NCBI GenBank assembly: GCA_001950395.1
Contig: BDLO01000001.1
Span: forward strand, 533,979 to 597,978
Direction of reading: 5' to 3'
Length of the DNA stretch: 64,000 bases
Source of the DNA: Coriobacteriaceae bacterium EMTCatB1
Lineage (GTDB): Bacteria; Actinomycetota; Coriobacteriia; Anaerosomatales; Anaerosomataceae
A program made the position numbers and the translations under genes. The notes below the pieces were generated by a model. It ran no database searches. It was not told the origin of the DNA and saw only the letters and a list, made by a program, of their open reading frames with translations. Positions 35,661 to 43,299 of the stretch are shown here, one piece after another. Each line of letters begins with the position of its first letter. Positions within the stretch are counted from its first letter, which is position 1.

Positions 35661-36751
35661 CTGTCCGGGTCCGCGACGTCGCTGAGTTGCTCGAACACAG
35701 ATTCCCATCGTCCTGGGCCGAGCCCTGGGACAGAGTCGGTCTGCGCATTGGCGATCCGGAACGGAGCGTCGAGCGCCTGTACGTCGCTTTAGACGCCACT
35801 GTCGCCTCCATCCGCCAGGCTGCGGCCCGCGGCTGCCAGGTGCTCGTGACCCACCATCCGCCGTTCCTCGGCGACCTTCGCTCAGTGACTGCTGACGGCG
35901 GGGCCGGGTCGATCGTCGTCGAAGCGCTCTCGCTCGGCGTGGCTGTCATCTCCGAGCACACCAACCTCGACCGCTCGCCTGAAGGCTGGAAGGCGTTGGC
36001 TGCCCGCTGCGGATTCGAGTCGGTCCGCCCCCTGGAACGCTCCTTGGAAGACGTCGACCTGGTGACGGTGTACGCGCCTGAAGGCGCGGAGGACCGTCTC
36101 ATCGACGCCATGGCACGCGCAGGCGCGGGCCGGATCGGCTCGTACGAAAGGTGCGCGTTCGCCGCACCTGGCGTCGGGACGTTCACGCCGCTCCCAGGAT
36201 CTGCACCCGCGTACGGAGAAGGCGGACGGACGTCGGTGCCCGAGCTTCGCATCGAGATGGTGGCACCGCTGGGAGACGGCGAGCGGGTCGCTCGCGCCGC
36301 CCGTGAGGCCCACCCGTACGAGGAGCCCCTCATCACAGTCGCACGCATGAGCCGTCCGCGAGCGCAAGCGTCGCTCGGCGCCGTCGCGGACACGGCACGG
36401 ATGACGCTCGACGAGCTCGCCGCGACGGTCTCTCAGCGGCTTGAGGTCCCCGTGCGCGTGTGGGGACCGCCTGACACGGAGCTCAGCCGCATCGCGTTCG
36501 CCAACGGATCCGGCGGCTCGCTGATACCCGCTGCTCGCGCCGCCGGTGCCGACGCCATCGTCCTGGGCGAAGTACGGTATCATGACGCGTTGACCGCCCT
36601 TGAAGCGGGGCTGACGATCGTTGAAGCCGGCCACGATGCGACTGAGCTCCCGCTCGTCGACGTCCTCGCAGGCGTCCTCACCGAATCGTTGGGCTCCGAC
36701 GCGGTCGTCCAACAGCCCCGATCCCCGATGTGGTGGGTGACGCGAGAGTGA
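35657..36751 (+). CDS. Nif3-like dinuclear metal centre protein, long (YqfO-type) form
   Basis: 364 residues. Metal ligands are in VTHHPPFLG, SEHTNLDRS and EAGHDATE. A middle insert (about 115-235, with VTVYAPEGAEDRLIDAMARAG and EAHPYEEP) is the PII/CutA-like domain of the long form. The biochemical role is uncertain (GTP cyclohydrolase I type 2 annotation is common). It is followed by the coiled-coil zinc-ribbon gene and rnhA, an arrangement also known in Mycobacterium. Confidence 0.9.
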   Translation: MTVRVRDVAELLEHRFPSSWAEPWDRVGLRIGDPERSVERLYVALDATVASIRQAAARGCQVLVTHHPPFLGDLRSVTADGGAGSIVVEALSLGVAVISEHTNLDRSPEGWKALAARCGFESVRPLERSLEDVDLVTVYAPEGAEDRLIDAMARAGAGRIGSYERCAFAAPGVGTFTPLPGSAPAYGEGGRTSVPELRIEMVAPLGDGERVARAAREAHPYEEPLITVARMSRPRAQASLGAVADTARMTLDELAATVSQRLEVPVRVWGPPDTELSRIAFANGSGGSLIPAARAAGADAIVLGEVRYHDALTALEAGLTIVEAGHDATELPLVDVLAGVLTESLGSDAVVQQPRSPMWWVTRE

Positions 36752-37473
36752 ACGACGCCGAGCAGGCCGCACGGCTGTACGAGCTAGGTGAGACCGACCT
36801 GTTGATCGGCCGGCTCTCCAAAGAGCTCGACGAGCTGCCCGTCAAGACAGAGCTTCTCCAGCTCCGCAGAAAGGAAAAGGAGCTCGAAGCCCTCCTAGAG
36901 AAAGCAGACGCGTACGTCTCGTCTGCGGCACGCGACGTCAAGCGCCTGGAGGACGAGCTCGCGCAGATCGAGGCACGGATCGCCGCGGCCAAGAAGCAGG
37001 CCCAAGCAGCAACGGGGAACCACAAAGAGATCCAGAACCTGCTCATGGAAGCCGAGGCCCTTTCTCGCCAGAAGGACAAGAAGGAAGGCGAGCTCCTCGA
37101 AGCCATGGAGCGCTCGGAGGCCGGCCAGGCCAAGCGCGCGGAGATAGAGGCCCTCTTGGCGAAAGCGCAGGAGAAGGAGGCCCGGCTCGTCGAGCGTTAT
37201 CGAGCGGAGGGCGGCGACCTGCAGCAGCGGATCGCGGCGGCCGAAGCGCGCAGGCGAGCATTGGCGGCGTCGCTCGACCCTGCGCTGTTGCGCCGCTACG
37301 AGGATCTGCGTCAGGCGAAGCACGGGATAGGAGTCGGCAGGTTCGAGGATGGAAGGTGCTCGGTCTGCCGTATCGACCTGCCCGCAGACAAGGTCGAAGC
37401 GCTTGTCTCCGGCGGGCCGATCGGCCAGTGCCCGAACTGCCATCGCTTGCTCGTCGTGGAGATCGTCGAATGA
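36748..37473 (+). CDS. Coiled-coil C4-type zinc-ribbon protein
   Basis: 241 residues. Residues 20-165 are almost entirely heptad-like coiled coil rich in Glu, Lys, Ala and Leu. The C-terminus is a zinc ribbon: CSVC in GRCSVCRIDLP and CPNC in IGQCPNCHRLLVVE. The family is conserved in actinobacteria and chlamydiae (CT398-like) but its job is unknown; a scaffold or nucleic-acid-linked role is often suggested. Coupled to nif3 by GTGA and to rnhA by ATGA. Confidence 0.88.
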   Translation: MNDAEQAARLYELGETDLLIGRLSKELDELPVKTELLQLRRKEKELEALLEKADAYVSSAARDVKRLEDELAQIEARIAAAKKQAQAATGNHKEIQNLLMEAEALSRQKDKKEGELLEAMERSEAGQAKRAEIEALLAKAQEKEARLVERYRAEGGDLQQRIAAAEARRRALAASLDPALLRRYEDLRQAKHGIGVGRFEDGRCSVCRIDLPADKVEALVSGGPIGQCPNCHRLLVVEIVE

Positions 37474-37925
37474 GCACACGAGGCGTCCTTCACGCAGACG
37501 GCGCTGCTCGCGGCAACCCTGGACCGGCAGCTATCGGCGTGGTGCTGCTCGGAGAGGACGGCAGCGAAGTGGCGGCATTCGGCCGCTGCATCGGCCAGGC
37601 CACGAACAACGTGGCCGAGTACCAGGCCCTCATAGAAGGGCTCCACGCGGCGGCTGCGCACGGGTTCGAGGATCTCGTCGTGCGGCTCGACAGCGAGCTC
37701 CTCGTCCGGCAGATGACTGGCGCGTACCGAGTGAAGAGCCCGCACCTCAAGCCCCTTCACGAGCGCGCACGCATGCTGGCGTCCCGTTTCCCAAGCATCC
37801 GGTTCGAGCACGTGCCGCGCGCCATGAACCGGCGGGCTGACGAGCTGTGCAACCGCGCGCTTGACGGAGCTTCCGAAGCAGGCGCGAGCCCGGATGCCGA
37901 GGACGCGGCTCCGCGGTTGTTCTAG
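37470..37925 (+). CDS. rnhA: Ribonuclease HI family protein
   Basis: 151 residues. The four catalytic acids are visible: D10 in LHADGAARGNPGPA, the glutamate in NNVAEYQALIEGL, the aspartate in VVRLDSELLVRQM and the last aspartate in NRRADELCNRAL. It degrades RNA in RNA-DNA hybrids. It lacks the basic protrusion of E. coli RNase HI and resembles the actinobacterial form that in mycobacteria is fused to a CobC phosphatase; here it stands alone. Confidence 0.92.
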   Translation: MSTRGVLHADGAARGNPGPAAIGVVLLGEDGSEVAAFGRCIGQATNNVAEYQALIEGLHAAAAHGFEDLVVRLDSELLVRQMTGAYRVKSPHLKPLHERARMLASRFPSIRFEHVPRAMNRRADELCNRALDGASEAGASPDAEDAAPRLF

Positions 37926-37933
37926 GAGGATCG

Positions 37934-38311
37934 ATGTACACGCTCTCTGTGCGATACCACTTCGATGCGGCGCACGCGCTCCGGTCGTACGAAGGCGAGT
38001 GCCGCAACCTGCACGGTCACACGTGGGACGTCGAGGTGACGGTCGTCGGGGACGAGCTGGATGCTCGGGACATCCTGTACGACTTCAAGGACCTCAAAGC
38101 AGACCTCGTTGAAGTCCTCTCCGCATTCGACCACACGTACCTCAACGAGGTTCCGCCGTTCGATCGCGTGAGCCCCACAGCAGAGAACCTGGCTCGTGTC
38201 GTGTTCGAGCGGATGGAAGACCGGGTCGCGAGCGCCACCGCCGGGCGAGTGCGCCTGTCTGAAGTCGCGGTCTGGGAGTCTCCGGTCGCGCGCGTCGCGT
38301 ACACGCGATAG
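37934..38311 (+). CDS. queD: 6-carboxytetrahydropterin synthase family protein
   Basis: 125 residues. Zinc histidines H14 (AAHALRSYEG) and H27/H29 in the CRNLHGHTW motif are present, with C23 as catalytic residue (CxxxHGH, the QueD type). FDHTYLNEV and the C-terminal glutamate region ESPVARVAY complete the pattern. The likely role is conversion of dihydroneopterin triphosphate in queuosine synthesis. No queC or queE is nearby. AGGAGG precedes ATG 37934 by five bases. Confidence 0.92.
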   Translation: MYTLSVRYHFDAAHALRSYEGECRNLHGHTWDVEVTVVGDELDARDILYDFKDLKADLVEVLSAFDHTYLNEVPPFDRVSPTAENLARVVFERMEDRVASATAGRVRLSEVAVWESPVARVAYTR

Positions 38312-38316
38312 AGCCG

Positions 38317-38489
38317 AGAAAAGAGGCGTCCCGAGAAATCTCGCCTGAGCACCCGCTCCGCGGCTTCCCGTTTCTTGCCTTCGACGACCTGGGGATCCGG
38401 CTGCTCACGCGGCCCTTCACGCCCAGACCCTCTCCGGCAGCAGCTGGTACACCGCCTCGCCGGTCCTCGAGGTCTGACCTCTCGGGACG
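38317..38489 (-). ncRNA. Structured stable RNA with own promoter and terminator (possibly 6S-like)
   Basis: No protein fits this stretch, but a whole RNA gene does. The predicted first bases, CGTCCCGAG at 38489-38481, pair perfectly with CTCGGGACG at 38335-38327, closing an RNA of about 165 nt. Inside, shorter paired blocks follow (for example CCTCGAG with CTCAGG, and GCTGCT with AGCAGC), separated by internal loops, giving a rod-like shape. GCCTCTTTT follows the closing stem as a terminator tail. A consensus promoter stands exactly one helix turn upstream. Length, paired ends and internal loops recall 6S RNA. I cannot confirm the class; it is not SRP RNA or tmRNA by their conserved motifs. 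Confidence 0.65.
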
Positions 38490-38495
38490 AGACGG

Positions 38496-38524
38496 ATGCT
38501 ACGGCACTAAGACACCGGCGTCAA
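38496..38524 (-). promoter_or_regulatory. Promoter of the structured RNA
   Basis: On the minus strand TTGACG (38524-38519), a 17-base spacer and TAGCAT (38501-38496). The tRNA-Gln promoter near 50.9 kb has the same layout and the same -10. Confidence 0.7.
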
Positions 38525-38650
38525 CAGGTTCGGGGAGGGTTTTCGCCATATTGCGACGAGCGGCCGTCAAGGCGCGCCGTACGGTAGACCTTGTGTGGCG
38601 AACGGGCTTCTGCCGCGTGAGCGGCGTTCCGCCGCTCCGTGCGAGTCTGG

Positions 38651-38689
38651 CTGAGTATGTGCTACCGTTTCCGGGTAGGGCATGCTCAG
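38651..38689 (+). promoter_or_regulatory. Palindromic operator over the promoter of the DtxR-family gene
   Basis: Two 16-base arms, CTGAGTATGTGCTACC (38651-38666) and GGTAGGGCATGCTCAG (38674-38689), match at 13 of 16 positions around a 7-base centre. The extended -10 TGCTACCGT (38660-38668) lies inside it, 22 bases before the start codon region. This is the expected place for an autoregulatory metal-repressor site. Confidence 0.6.
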
Positions 38690-38710
38690 TGATCGTCGGA
38701 AGGCCCAGAC

Positions 38711-39376
38711 GTGCCGAGCCACACCATCGAGGAGTACCTCGAAGCGATCTACAAGCTGTCGAAGGACGGCCCGGTCCGCCCCGTGCGGATCGCCGAGGCG
38801 CTCGGCGTGTCGGGCCCGACGGTCACCGCGACGCTGCAGCGCCTCGACCGCGACGGCTACGTGAGCCGACCCCGCGGCCGCGTGGAGCTCACTGACGAGG
38901 GGAAGAGGGCGGCGCTCGACGTCATTCGACGGCACCGTATCGCCGAACGGTTCTTGGCAGACGTGCTCGGGCTCCCGTGGGAGGACGTCCACGATGAGGC
39001 GTGCGTGCTGGAGCACGCGTTGTCGCCGAAGGTCCTGGCGGCCCTCGAGTCCTTCCTCGACAACCCCGCCACGTGTCCGCACGGCCATCCGATACCGGAC
39101 GTGGACGGAGAGGTGCGGCAGTCTCCTGGCGTCACGCTCGCTGAAGCGAGTCCAGGCGTCGAGACGACCGTGGTGAGGGTCGAGGAAGACCAAGAAGGGT
39201 TGCTGGAGCACCTCGCTTCTTTGGGCCTGTTCCCCGGGACCCGCGTCGTCGTGCGCGACGTGTCGGCGTTCGACGGGGCGCTTCTCGTCGAGACCGAGTC
39301 GACGCGGTTCGCGCTGAGCAAAGAGGTCGCGTCGCGGATCGTCGTCCGACCTGTTGCGAGCGAAGAAGCCAGCTAG
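38711..39376 (+). CDS. DtxR-family metal-dependent transcriptional regulator with FeoA-like C-terminal domain
   Basis: 221 residues. Winged helix at about 1-65 (IAEALGVSGPTVTATLQRLDRDGYV). The metal-binding and dimerisation helices contain HDEACVLEHALSP. Ligand positions read E8, C98, E101, H102: a cysteine as in DtxR/IdeR rather than the glutamate of MntR, so iron sensing is somewhat favoured. The last 75 residues are an SH3/FeoA-like domain (LASLGLFPGTRVVVRD). GTG 38711 has GGAAGG about seven bases upstream. No feo or mnt transporter is adjacent. Confidence 0.88.
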   Translation: MPSHTIEEYLEAIYKLSKDGPVRPVRIAEALGVSGPTVTATLQRLDRDGYVSRPRGRVELTDEGKRAALDVIRRHRIAERFLADVLGLPWEDVHDEACVLEHALSPKVLAALESFLDNPATCPHGHPIPDVDGEVRQSPGVTLAEASPGVETTVVRVEEDQEGLLEHLASLGLFPGTRVVVRDVSAFDGALLVETESTRFALSKEVASRIVVRPVASEEAS

Positions 39377-39412
39377 CCCGTCTCGCGGCCCATCTGTCCT
39401 GTCAGACCTCCC

Positions 39413-39441
39413 TTGTATATCGAACATGTGTTCGATATACT
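39413..39441 (+). promoter_or_regulatory. SOS promoter with LexA box between -35 and -10
   Basis: TTGTAT (39413-39418), 17-base spacer, TATACT (39436-39441). The spacer contains CGAACATGTGTTCG (39421-39434), an exact CGAAC-N4-GTTCG box of the Gram-positive/actinobacterial LexA type. The dyad extends to 39416-39439. LexA bound there would block polymerase directly. Confidence 0.88.
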
Positions 39442-39509
39442 GGCGTTGCCGGACGCAGACCCCTCATGGCTCCTTCTGCGTCCGGCGCATCATCCCAGGG
39501 AGGCGTGCT

Positions 39510-39926
39510 GTGGGACGGCATCGTGCGATCAAGCAGTACCGGCCAGCCGACCGCGCCGGGCAGCCGCTCGACCTCTTCACCGGGCGCGCGACGAGGACTC
39601 CGGTCATCCTCGAGCTCTTGAGAAGCCCGTGGATCGTCCGGGGCTCGCAGCTTGTGAGCGGCCCGCTCGGGTCCGGGAAGCGTCGCGAAGAGCCCATCGA
39701 GGTGGTCTGGGACGGCTCGAAGCGCGCACCGGCCGCATTCGAATGGAACGGCACGCGCTACCGCGTCGACGCGCTCGTGCAGACGTGGTCCGTGGAGCGG
39801 GCGTGGTGGGACCCGCGTGCGCGCATGAGCAGGCGCTGCTTCCGCGTCTTGGCGCGAGGCGGCCTGTACGACCTCGCCTTCGACCGCCACGAGGGCCGCT
39901 GGCTGCTCGTGGGGGTCGTCGACTGA
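39510..39926 (+). CDS. DUF6504-like protein with a beta-clamp-binding-like motif
   Basis: 138 residues. The C-terminal part matches DUF6504 as I remember it: a REEPIEVVWDG opening, PAAFEWNGTRYRVDALVQTW, WW, then RRCFRVLARGGLYDLAFD and GRWLLVGVVD. Such proteins neighbour DnaE2 and Y-family polymerase genes in actinobacteria. Near the N-terminus, residues 18-23 read QPLDLF, close to the QL(S/D)LF sliding-clamp motif. GTG 39510 has GGAGG six bases upstream. It is the first gene behind the LexA-controlled promoter and 11 bases before dnaE2. A clamp-adaptor role is inferred. Confidence 0.75.
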   Translation: MGRHRAIKQYRPADRAGQPLDLFTGRATRTPVILELLRSPWIVRGSQLVSGPLGSGKRREEPIEVVWDGSKRAPAAFEWNGTRYRVDALVQTWSVERAWWDPRARMSRRCFRVLARGGLYDLAFDRHEGRWLLVGVVD

Positions 39927-39936
39927 ACGCACGGCG

Positions 39937-42900
39937 ATGTCCGGCTTCGTACACCTCCACGTCCACTCGAGCTTCAGCTTCATGGACGGCGCCGCCGACG
40001 TCGGCGCGCTCGTCGAGAGGGCAGCAGCGTACGGCATGCCTGCGCTCGCGCTCACCGACCACCAAGGTCTCTCCGGCGCTGTCCGTTTCTACCGGGCCGC
40101 CAAGAAGGCCGGCATACGCCCGATCGTGGGCGCCGAGATCGTCGTCGAGCCGGTCGGCTGCGTGGGCGACGAAGGGGATGCGCCGCCCACGGCCCGGCTC
40201 CCGCTTCCACCGCTCGCTGGTTTCGGCAGAGCAGCCGGCCAGGGCTTCCACCTCACGCTCCTCGCGAAGGACCGCACCGGGTACGCGAACCTGTGCGCGC
40301 TCATCACGCGCATGCACCTCGGCAAGACCCAGCGGCCGTCGGTGGCCGGGCTCGAGGACCTCGCACGGTTCTCAGAGGGGCTCATCGGGCTTTCGGGGTG
40401 CCCGTACGGGGAAGCGGGCGCCGCCGTCCTTGCGGGGCAAGCGAGCAGAGCCGAGCGGGCCCTCGCTGCGCTCGCGCGCTGCTTCGCGCCCGGGGACTTC
40501 TACGTGGAGCTCATGAACCTGCTCGTGCCCGAGAGCCCTCGGTACGTAGCGACGCTCGTCGGCATCGCTGAGCGTCTCGGGCTTCCTATCGTCGCCACCA
40601 ACGACGTGCACTACGTCGAGAAGCGAGAGTTCCGGCTTCACGACGTGCTCGCAGCAGCGGGCGCTCGCACCGGGCTTCCCGGTCCTTACGAGCGCCAGAA
40701 CGCCGAGCTCTGGCTGAAGCCTGCGTCCGAGATGCGCCGTCTGTTCGCGGGCGTCCCCGGCGCGTGCGACGCGACGCTTGCGATCGCCGAGCGATGCGAC
40801 CTCGACCTGGGGCTCGGGACGCTGCACTTCCCGAGCGTCGAGGTCCCTCGCGGCGAGACGCCGTATTCGACGCTCGCGAAGGCCGCGTGGGACGGGCTCG
40901 GGAAGCGGTACCGGCCGCTCACCCCAGAGGCGGTCGCCCGGCTGGAACGCGAGCTTGCCGCCATCCAGCAGCTCGGGTTCGCCGAATACTTCTTGGTGGT
41001 GAAAGACATCGTGGACTTCGCGCGCTCGCGCCAGATACGCGCGACGGGCCGCGGGAGCGCGGGCGACAGCATCGTGGCATACGCGCTCGGCATCACGGAC
41101 GCGGACCCGATACAGCACGACCTTCTCTTCGAGCGGTTCTTGAATCCCGCACGCCGGCAGATGCCCGACATCGACGTCGACTTCGACTCGCGCAGGCGCG
41201 ACGAGGTGGTGGCGTACATCTATAAGAGGTTCGGCGAGGACCACGTGGCGATGGTCGCCACGATCCAGACGATGGGCGCTCGCGGCGCTGTGCGCACGGC
41301 GGCTCGGGCGCTCGGATTCCCGCCGCGCGAGATCGACGCGCTCTCGCGGAACCTGCCGTGGACGAGCGCGCGCCGACTGCGCGAGGTGCTCGCTGCCTAT
41401 CCCGAATGCAGGAACCATCCGCTGCACGACCAGGAGCGCTACGGCCTCGTGATCGAGCTCGCAGAGGAGCTCGCGGGCTTCCCCATGCACCTCGGGACCC
41501 ACCTGGGCGGATTCCTCATCACGAAAGAGCCGGTGTGGACGTGGGCGCCGTTGCAGATCGCCGGCAAAGGCGTCGCCGTCGCGCAGTACGACAAAGACGA
41601 CGTCGAAGCGCTCGGCCTCGTGAAGATGGACATCTTGGGGCTTCGCATGCACTCGGCCATCAGCGACGCGGTCGAGCTGGCACGAGCGCGCGTAGGAGAG
41701 GACGCCGTCCCCGAGCCGTTCGACCTCGCACCGGACGACCCCGAGGTCTTCGCGATGATCGCGCGCGCAGACACGGTGGGCGTCTTCCAGCTCGAGTCGA
41801 GCGGGCAGCGCAACCTCGCCACGCGGCTCAAGCCGCGCACCTTCGGCGACATCATCGCGGCGATCTCGCTGTTCCGGCCCGGCCCGCTCGAAGCCGAGAT
41901 GATCACGCCGTTCATCCGCAGACGGCACGGCATCGAGCCCGTCTCGGTCCCGCATCCCGCGATGGCAGAGGTGCTCCGTGACAGCTACGGCGTCATCCTG
42001 TACCAGGAGCAGGTCCTGCGCGTCGCGCACGCAGTCGCCGGCTTCTCGCTTGCAGAAGCCGACCTGCTCAGGCGCGCTATGACCAAGGACCGCTCGCGGG
42101 CAGAGATGGAGGCGATACGGGAGCGGTTCGTCGAGCACGCGGTCGAGCGCGGCGTCGATCGGAGCGCGGCCGAGGAGGCGTTCCGGCAGATCGAAGGGTT
42201 CGCGGCGTACGGGTTCTGCAAAGCGCACGCGGCGTGCTTCGCGGTGATCTCGTACGCGAGCGCGTGGCTCAAGCGGTACTTCCCAGCCGAGTTCGCCTGC
42301 GCGATCCTCAACAACGAGCCGATGGGGTTCTACACGCCGCGAGCGGTGCTGAACGACGCCAGACGCCACGGCATCGAGGTGCTGCCCCCGCACGTGAACC
42401 GCTCAGACGCCGAGCACACCGTCGAAGCGGACGGACGGGCGATCCGGGTCGGCCTCAAAGACGTGTGCGGCATCACGCAACGGACGCTCGCCGCCATCGC
42501 CCGCGAGCGGGCACGTCGGCCGTTCCTCGACCTCGCGGACTTCCTGCGACGGACGGGCGCCGAGACGCCGGAAGCGGAGAGCCTCATCCGCGTCGGAGCG
42601 CTCGACGGCCTCGGGCTCACCGACGCCGGCCGCCCGCCGACCCGAGACGAGATGCTCGCCATGCTGCCGGAGCTCAAGGCCGTGATAGCGCGAGAGGGCG
42701 TTGCGGGCGACGACGTGCTCCTCATCGCGCCAGGCAAGGCGCGGACGCCCGAGTGCCCGCAGCATCCGTCCGGATGGTCGCTTCTGCGCCGCGTGTCTGC
42801 CGAGCTCGAGATCCTGGGGCTTTCGATCAGCTGCCATCCGCTCGAGCTCGCGGACGACGACCTCGACCGTTGCGGCGTGACGCGCGCACGCGAGCTTCAA

Positions 42901-43299
42901 GCGCTCGACGACCGCACGCGCGTGCGGGTCGTGGGCGTCCGCGAGCGGGCGCAGACGCCGCCGACGCGTTCGGGCAAACGGACGTGCTTCCTCACGCTCG
43001 AAGACGCCACCGGGCTGCTCGACGTCGTCGTGTTCGAAGACGTGCTGCAGCGCACGGGCGACGTCATCGTCTCGAACCGCGCCTACCTCGTGGAAGGGAC
43101 GCTGCAGAACAATCCTGAGCGAGGTCTCGTGATCGTGGCGGAGCGCATCGAACCGTACGTCGTGCGAGCGCGCGACGGCGCGCCGGTGCGGCTCAGGCGA
43201 GCCGTGCCGTCAGGACCCCTCGGACCGCAGCGCGGCTTAGCGGGCGCGCCTGAAGACGAGCAGGACCCCGCGTGCTCCGCCTGCGTTCAGGACCCCTGA
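39937..43299 (+). CDS. dnaE2: Error-prone DNA polymerase III alpha subunit (DnaE2/ImuC type)
   Basis: 1120 residues. PHP domain at the start (FVHLHVHSSFSFMDGAA). The polymerase aspartates are about D411 and D413 in PDIDVDFDSRRRDEV, and D565 in VKMDILGL. HLGTHLGGFLIT, PMGFYTPRAVLNDARRHGIEV and VNRSDAEH are DnaE2-like rather than replicative. The C-terminus ends after an OB fold (RTCFLTLEDATGLLDVVVF) with no tau-binding tail, and I see no clear clamp motif. Placed behind the SOS promoter with the DUF6504 gene, it should perform damage-induced translesion synthesis. ATG 39937 has no strong ribosome-binding site. Its end overlaps dinB by 13 bases. Confidence 0.9.
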   Translation: MSGFVHLHVHSSFSFMDGAADVGALVERAAAYGMPALALTDHQGLSGAVRFYRAAKKAGIRPIVGAEIVVEPVGCVGDEGDAPPTARLPLPPLAGFGRAAGQGFHLTLLAKDRTGYANLCALITRMHLGKTQRPSVAGLEDLARFSEGLIGLSGCPYGEAGAAVLAGQASRAERALAALARCFAPGDFYVELMNLLVPESPRYVATLVGIAERLGLPIVATNDVHYVEKREFRLHDVLAAAGARTGLPGPYERQNAELWLKPASEMRRLFAGVPGACDATLAIAERCDLDLGLGTLHFPSVEVPRGETPYSTLAKAAWDGLGKRYRPLTPEAVARLERELAAIQQLGFAEYFLVVKDIVDFARSRQIRATGRGSAGDSIVAYALGITDADPIQHDLLFERFLNPARRQMPDIDVDFDSRRRDEVVAYIYKRFGEDHVAMVATIQTMGARGAVRTAARALGFPPREIDALSRNLPWTSARRLREVLAAYPECRNHPLHDQERYGLVIELAEELAGFPMHLGTHLGGFLITKEPVWTWAPLQIAGKGVAVAQYDKDDVEALGLVKMDILGLRMHSAISDAVELARARVGEDAVPEPFDLAPDDPEVFAMIARADTVGVFQLESSGQRNLATRLKPRTFGDIIAAISLFRPGPLEAEMITPFIRRRHGIEPVSVPHPAMAEVLRDSYGVILYQEQVLRVAHAVAGFSLAEADLLRRAMTKDRSRAEMEAIRERFVEHAVERGVDRSAAEEAFRQIEGFAAYGFCKAHAACFAVISYASAWLKRYFPAEFACAILNNEPMGFYTPRAVLNDARRHGIEVLPPHVNRSDAEHTVEADGRAIRVGLKDVCGITQRTLAAIARERARRPFLDLADFLRRTGAETPEAESLIRVGALDGLGLTDAGRPPTRDEMLAMLPELKAVIAREGVAGDDVLLIAPGKARTPECPQHPSGWSLLRRVSAELEILGLSISCHPLELADDDLDRCGVTRARELQALDDRTRVRVVGVRERAQTPPTRSGKRTCFLTLEDATGLLDVVVFEDVLQRTGDVIVSNRAYLVEGTLQNNPERGLVIVAERIEPYVVRARDGAPVRLRRAVPSGPLGPQRGLAGAPEDEQDPACSACVQDP

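Noticed and set aside
38317-38489. SRP RNA or tmRNA
   Set aside because: The SRP domain IV signature (GGAAGGAAGCAG-type loop region) and a tmRNA tRNA-like end with tag frame are not present.
38312-38500. Short open frames in the queD-regulator gap as small proteins
   Set aside because: They lack start codons with ribosome-binding sites, and the interval is better explained by a promoter, a closed RNA stem and a T-rich end.
39937-43299. Replicative DnaE1
   Set aside because: The GFYTPRAVLNDARRHG region, short C-terminus and SOS promoter fit DnaE2 better; a replicative alpha subunit should be elsewhere.
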